From URNF01 sp045594105 (GTDB taxonomy: Bacteria > Bacillota > Clostridia > Oscillospirales > Acutalibacteraceae), in the NCBI GenBank assembly GCA_045594105.1, contig JAZNXY010000129.1:1-18569 (forward strand): a DNA stretch of 18,569 nt, given 5' to 3'. Numbering within the stretch: the stretch's first letter is position 1; each line of letters begins with the position of its first letter. Below, one piece after another: positions 15,079-18,569 of this stretch. A program made the position numbers and the translations under genes. The notes beneath the pieces were generated by a model. That model ran no database searches and was not told the origin of the DNA. It saw only the letters and a list, made by a program, of their open reading frames with translations.

Positions 15079-15555
15079 ATGAAAAAAACAACCGTGTGCT
15101 TCACGGGGCACAGAGACATTCCCGCAGCAAAGCGTCAGGATATTCTAAAGGCACTCGCCGGAACGATAGGCAATTTATATCTCGAAGGGTACCGCACCTT
15201 CTGCACGGGCGGTGCTTTGGGCTTTGATACCCTGGCAGCAGCAGTTGTTTTGATGCTGAAGAAGAAAAAGGATGATGTGCGGTTGCATCTCATCCTCCCC
15301 TGTCCCGACCAAACAAACGGCTGGAAACAAATCGACACCGATATGTACGAAGCAATTAAAGATAAAGCGGACAAAATTTCGTATGCCGCACCGCAGTATG
15401 AACGTGGCTGTATGCATGCACGTAACCGTAAATTAGTGGAAGAAAGCAGTGTCTGCGTAGCGTATATCCGAAAACAAACAGGCGGTACTGCCTACACGGT
15501 GTCGTATGCCAGACAGCACGGTTTGCAGGTCATCAACATTGCGGAGCAACTCTAA
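15079..15555 (+). CDS. SLOG family protein, DUF1273 (YpsA-like)
   Basis: A 158-residue single-domain protein. The start is ATG 15079, because an in-frame TTG at 15028 coincides with the -35 box; GTGGTGAC gives a modest ribosome site. The Rossmann-like SLOG fold is shown by TTVCFTGHRDIP (4-15), then GYRTFCTGGALGFDTLAA, a run of strand-helix units with LILPCPDQTNGW, and GGTAYTVSYARQHGLQVINI at the end. SLOG proteins are predicted to bind nucleotides or nucleotide-derived ligands. Bacillus YpsA is linked to oxidative stress and cell division, but its biochemistry is not settled. No effector domain is fused and no toxin- or defence-like gene is adjacent, so I take it as the housekeeping YpsA type. 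No clear terminator precedes the tRNA. Confidence 0.88.
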   Translation: MKKTTVCFTGHRDIPAAKRQDILKALAGTIGNLYLEGYRTFCTGGALGFDTLAAAVVLMLKKKKDDVRLHLILPCPDQTNGWKQIDTDMYEAIKDKADKISYAAPQYERGCMHARNRKLVEESSVCVAYIRKQTGGTAYTVSYARQHGLQVINIAEQL

Positions 15556-15588
15556 AAACACTATTTTTAATATTTTTGAAACTTTTGC

Positions 15589-15617
15589 TTGACAATTGAT
15601 ATTGTTGTGAGTATAAT
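15589..15617 (+). promoter_or_regulatory. Full-consensus promoter of tRNA-Arg
   Basis: TTGACA (15589-15594), 17 bp spacer, TATAAT (15612-15617): both hexamers match the SigA consensus exactly. A small inverted repeat, ACAAT-TGAT-ATTGT (15592-15605), overlaps the -35 and spacer. Confidence 0.9.
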
Positions 15618-15641
15618 AATGGTCGTTGACAAAATCAATAT

Positions 15642-15718
15642 GCGCTCGTAGCTCAGCTGGATAGAGTGTTTGACTACGAATCAAAAGGTCAGGGGTTCGA
15701 ATCCCTTCGGGCGCGCCA
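15642..15718 (+). tRNA. tRNA-Arg(ACG)
   Basis: A complete 77-base cloverleaf with encoded CCA. Acceptor 15642-15648 pairs with 15708-15714 (two G-U pairs), discriminator G at 15715, CCA 15716-15718. D stem 15651-15654 with 15664-15667. Anticodon stem 15669-15673 with 15681-15685, perfect, loop CTACGAA with anticodon ACG (15676-15678), reading CGU and, after A-to-I editing, CGC/CGA. T stem 15691-15695 with 15703-15707 around TTCGAAT. It is a single tRNA gene with its own promoter and terminator. Confidence 0.97.
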
Positions 15719-15758
15719 AAATAACGGACATCACAAAAGTGATGTCCGTTATTTTTTT
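15719..15758 (+). terminator. Very strong terminator directly after tRNA-Arg
   Basis: A perfect 16 bp stem (15719-15734 with 15739-15754), AAAA loop and T-run 15752-15758. It starts at the base following the CCA. Confidence 0.95.
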
Positions 15759-15776
15759 GTTCGGTGCGAGGGATTC

Positions 15777-15803
15777 GGGACGATGTGGACATCGTCCCCT
15801 ACA
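15777..15803. repeat. REP-like palindrome
   Basis: GGGACGATGT (15777-15786) and ACATCGTCCC (15789-15798) form a perfect 10 bp hairpin over two bases, followed by CTACAA. It has no T-run on either side and serves no gene end. The form (a GC-rich palindrome with a CCCCTACAA edge) resembles small dispersed intergenic repeats known in Clostridia; only this copy is in the window. Confidence 0.5.
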
Positions 15804-15823
15804 AACATAATTTCAATGACAGC

Positions 15824-15861
15824 AAACAAGAAAACCACCCAAACGGGTGGTTTTCTTGTTT
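15824..15861. terminator. Terminator of the ABC transporter operon (bidirectional)
   Basis: A perfect 17 bp stem (15824-15840 with 15845-15861) and 4-base loop abut the stop codon complement at 15862-15864. The minus-strand 3' arm is T-rich (TTTTCTTGTTT), and the plus strand also ends in T. Confidence 0.88.
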
Positions 15862-17634
15862 TTAATCCATCTGTGAGGTATACAACTTATAGTACGCACC
15901 TCTTTGTGCCATCAATTCTTCATGGGAGCCGCTTTCCTTTATACCACGGTTGGCAATATAGAAAATACGGTCACAGTTTTTGATGGTAGACAAACGGTGT
16001 GCAATAATAAATGAGGTACGGTTTTTCAGCAATGCCGCAATGCCTTGCTGCAGCAGTCGCTCGGTTGCTGTATCAATAGACGAGGTCGCCTCGTCCAAAA
16101 TCAGTATCTCGGGATCGGAGAGCAAGGTGCGTGCAAACGCAATCAGCTGCCGTTGCCCTTGGGAGAGGGTGCTGCCACGTTCGTTGACAGGCGTGTTGTA
16201 GCCCTGTGGCATCGCTGCAATAAAATCATGCGCACATACCGCCTTTGCAGCGGCAATCACCTCTTGGTCGGTGGCATCTAAGCGGCCGTAACGGATGTTA
16301 TCCATAATCGTACCGCTGAAAATAAAGCTCTCCTGCATCATAATACCCTGCTTCTCACGCAAAGAACGCAAGGTTACCTTCGCAATATCATGTACCCCGT
16401 CCAACAAAATCTGCCCACCGTCAAGGTTATAAAAACGGCTGAGAAGATTGACTATGGTGGTCTTGCCCGCACCTGTTTCACCCACGAGGGCAATACTTTC
16501 CCCTGCTTTCACCTGAAAGTTCAGATGCTCTAAAACAGGCATACCCTTTTCGTACCCAAAGGTTACGTCTTTGAAGGTGACATCACCATGAATCGGCGGC
16601 AGCTCCACGGCGTCAAGGGCATCATCCACCGTAATCGGCTCGTCCATTGTTTCAAAAATGCGTTCCAGATAGGCAAGACCGTTCTGAAACTGATTATAAA
16701 TTGCGGCAAGGTTGTTCACCGGCTGCCAAAATCTGCTGACATACTATCCCATAGCGAGCAACACACCAAAGGATACCATACTGCCGCCCGAAAAATACAC
16801 GCCCGCAATATACAACACCGTAAAAGCGAGCTGCTGCACAATCTGCGATGAGGTGGTGACGGTGGTATTGATATGGATTTGCTTCATCCAGGAGGTATGG
16901 CAGGCATCAATCAGCTTTTCCTGCGTTTCAATGGCTTCCTCCTGGTGAGTAAACAGCTGACTGACACGCACGCCTTCAATATTTTCTGCCAAGAAGGCGT
17001 TGTAGTTAGAGTTTTTGTTGGATGCTATCTGTCCACGCCGCCGTTGAATCGGACGCAGGATGAAAATCAACAGCATAAACAGCGGCAGGGTAATCATCGA
17101 CACCGCCGCCAAACGCACATCGGTGCGGAACATAAATACGGTGATAAATACAATGTTAAACACGTCAATAATCATATTGACAATGCCGTTGGACAACAGT
17201 GAGGAGACCTCGTTGACATAGTTGACAACACGCACCAGGATTTTGCCTGCGGGTCGGCTGTCATAGTATGCAAACGGCAGCTTTTGCAGATGTGCGAACA
17301 AATCCTTGCGGATGTCAAAAATGATATTCTGGCTTGCGTGTGCCATCATACGTGAACGGATAACGGTCAGCACGGTGCTGATGACATTGATACCGAAAAA
17401 GGCAACTGCCAACAGTAAAAGCAATCTCAAATCCTTTTGCGGCACCGCTTCATCCAATGCCTTTTGGGTGATTTTGGGGCCGAACAGACCTACAACAGCT
17501 GCCACTGCGGATAACAGGAGGGATACCGACATCAATACACGATTGCGTTTCACATACTGAAAAGCACGCTTCAAATGTGCGAGATTAAACGGGGTTTCCA
17601 GCACTTCGTCCTGGTCAAAACGATTGCGTTTCAT
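15862..17634 (-). pseudogene. ABC exporter half-transporter (permease-ATPase) interrupted by one in-frame TAG
   Basis: One continuous frame of 591 codons, normal for an ABC type I exporter subunit, with TAG at codon 297 (complement of 16744-16746). Before it lies a transmembrane domain of 296 residues, ending ...SFGVLLAMG inside the sixth span region. After it, YVSRFWQPV leads into an intact ATPase: Walker A GETGAGKTT, signature LSQGQRQ, Walker B ILILDEATSS with catalytic Glu, and switch HRLSTI. No frameshift or second stop is present, so decay is very recent, or the codon is read through, or it is a sequencing error. A GTG 24 bases after TAG could restart translation but has no ribosome site. 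The start ATG overlaps the upstream subunit as ATGA. The natural partner is that subunit. Confidence 0.85.
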
Positions 17635-18569
17635 CGGCCCTCACCTCCCGTTTCCAATCCGTTTTGCAACGCATAGGTTTCGTAATAGTAGCCGTTGTTT
17701 TTCAGCAACTGCTGATGTGTGCCCATTTCGGTGATTTCGCCGTCCTTCAAAACAACAATAAGGTCAGCATCCTTTCCCGAGGAAATGCGTCCTGCAATAA
17801 TCACCTTGGTGCAAGGGAAGGGCAATTCCCGCAGCTGTTGTTGTATATACTTTTCGGTTTCCATATCCAATGCCGATGTGGTATCATCCAGTATCAATAT
17901 CGACGGACGTACCGCCAAAGCACGGGCAAGTGCAATACGCTGCCGCTGTCCGCCCGACAGACCGACACCACGTTCACCTACCACCGTTTTCAGCCCTTCC
18001 GGCATTTTCCCGGCAAAGCCCGCCACTGCGGCACGCTGTGCAAAGTCTGCCGCTTCTTGTTCGGTCATATCAAAATTGCCGAATGCAATATTATTTTCAA
18101 TAGAATCAGAGAACAAAAATACGTCCTGGGTAGCGGTACCGATATGGGAACGCAGCTCCTGCAATTTCCAGTCCCGCACATCCACACCATCCACCAGCAC
18201 CGCACCTTCCTTGACATCGTACAGGCGTGTAATGAGATTGATCAGGGTGGTTTTACCGCAGCCGGTCGGGCCCATAATGGCAAGGGTGCCGCCTGCGGGA
18301 ATATGGAAGGACACATTCCGCAGCACCGTTTTTTCTTGGTACGCAAAGGTTACCTTTTCAAAGCGGATATCCCCTTTCATTGTCGGGCGGGACACCGCAT
18401 CGGCTTTGTCGGTGACACGTTTATCCGCATAATAAATCTCCATTACCTTTTGTGCGGAAGCGGAGAACCGCTGCAGGTCATCCATTTGCACACCCACACT
18501 GCGTATCGGTACGGTCAATGCGAAGGACAGGGTTGTAAACATCGCAAGCTCACCTGCTGTCAGTTCCCC
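17631..18569 (-). CDS. ABC exporter half-transporter with degenerate ATP site, C-terminal part (5' end outside window)
   Basis: The frame is open to the window end (GELTAGELA before the Met at 18542), so the transmembrane domain lies outside. Visible are the last span region and the ATPase domain: Walker A GPTGCGKTTL, Q-loop TATQDVFLFS, signature LSGGQRQRIALARALA, Walker B ILILDDTTSALD, then VIIAGRISSGKDADLIV. Asp replaces the catalytic Glu (codon at 17883-17885) and Gly replaces the switch His (codon at 17790-17792). Such changes mark the degenerate-site subunit of heterodimeric exporters (TM287/288, BmrC/BmrD type). The ATGA overlap with the next gene confirms pairing. These exporters often move drugs or lipids; the substrate here is unknown. 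Confidence 0.93.
   Translation of the reverse strand, partial: GELTAGELAMFTTLSFALTVPIRSVGVQMDDLQRFSASAQKVMEIYYADKRVTDKADAVSRPTMKGDIRFEKVTFAYQEKTVLRNVSFHIPAGGTLAIMGPTGCGKTTLINLITRLYDVKEGAVLVDGVDVRDWKLQELRSHIGTATQDVFLFSDSIENNIAFGNFDMTEQEAADFAQRAAVAGFAGKMPEGLKTVVGERGVGLSGGQRQRIALARALAVRPSILILDDTTSALDMETEKYIQQQLRELPFPCTKVIIAGRISSGKDADLIVVLKDGEITEMGTHQQLLKNNGYYYETYALQNGLETGGEGR

Noticed and set aside
15079..15555. SLOG protein as part of a defence or toxin system
   Set aside because: It has no fused effector, no effector-like neighbour and the standard DUF1273/YpsA size; the flanking genes are housekeeping.
15433..15792. Minus-strand open frame of 119 codons across the tRNA, containing APEGIRTPDLLIRSQ
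   Set aside because: This peptide is the well-known false translation of the antisense of tRNA-Arg; the frame covers the tRNA, its terminator and part of the SLOG gene.
15601..15861. tRNA-Arg as an integration site for a mobile element
   Set aside because: No duplicated tRNA 3' end, integrase or phage gene is seen in the window; the tRNA is followed directly by its own terminator.
16720..17634. Reading the interrupted ABC gene as two separate genes
   Set aside because: The break lies in a membrane span, both parts are in the same frame, and the possible GTG restart lacks a ribosome site.

Overview
The window looks like chromosomal core DNA of a Bacillota (Firmicutes) organism, most likely a Clostridia-class (Oscillospiraceae-like) gut anaerobe. 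The basis is gene content (DarA, RicT, YitT, YpsA-like SLOG, a TagO/WecA transferase and a clostridial 2[4Fe-4S] ferredoxin), SigA-type promoters with 16-18 bp spacers, strong Shine-Dalgarno sites, and short intergenic gaps closed by strong hairpin terminators. I see no phage, IS element, CRISPR array or plasmid function. The lineage is inferred; no rRNA gene is present.

Layout. 1-2784: the 3' end of a zinc-type MDR dehydrogenase, an orphan lipoprotein, and a convergent polytopic membrane protein sharing a bidirectional terminator with it. 2785-7553 (+): a TagO/WecA-type transferase that starts cell-surface polymer synthesis, a YitT-family membrane protein directly followed by an M20D amidohydrolase (AbgB-like), and an asparaginase-like protein. 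7588-12187 (-): a block ordered darA-holB-ricT-[ferredoxin]-trmN6-rsmI-[small membrane protein]. This matches the Bacillus subtilis yaaQ-yaaR-holB-yaaT-yabA-yabB-yazA-yabC region, but has no yaaR, yabA or yazA and has a 56-residue ferredoxin inserted after ricT. It combines c-di-AMP sensing, clamp loading, the Ric complex and tRNA/16S rRNA methylation.

12270-14976: two divergent envelope genes, a membrane-anchored phosphodiester glycosidase (-) and a LamG-like surface protein with a C-terminal membrane anchor (+). 15028-15861: a YpsA-like SLOG protein, tRNA-Arg(ACG) with a consensus promoter and a very strong terminator, and a REP-like hairpin. 15862-18569 (-): two overlapping half-transporter genes of a heterodimeric ABC exporter. 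The downstream one is interrupted by a single in-frame TAG. The upstream one, cut by the window edge, has a degenerate Walker B and switch loop.

I did not find a clearly new multi-gene system. The items most worth a second look are the TAG codon in an otherwise intact ABC exporter, the ferredoxin beside the Fe-S protein gene ricT, the asparaginase-like protein that seems to lack the catalytic lysine, and the rsmI-coupled membrane protein.
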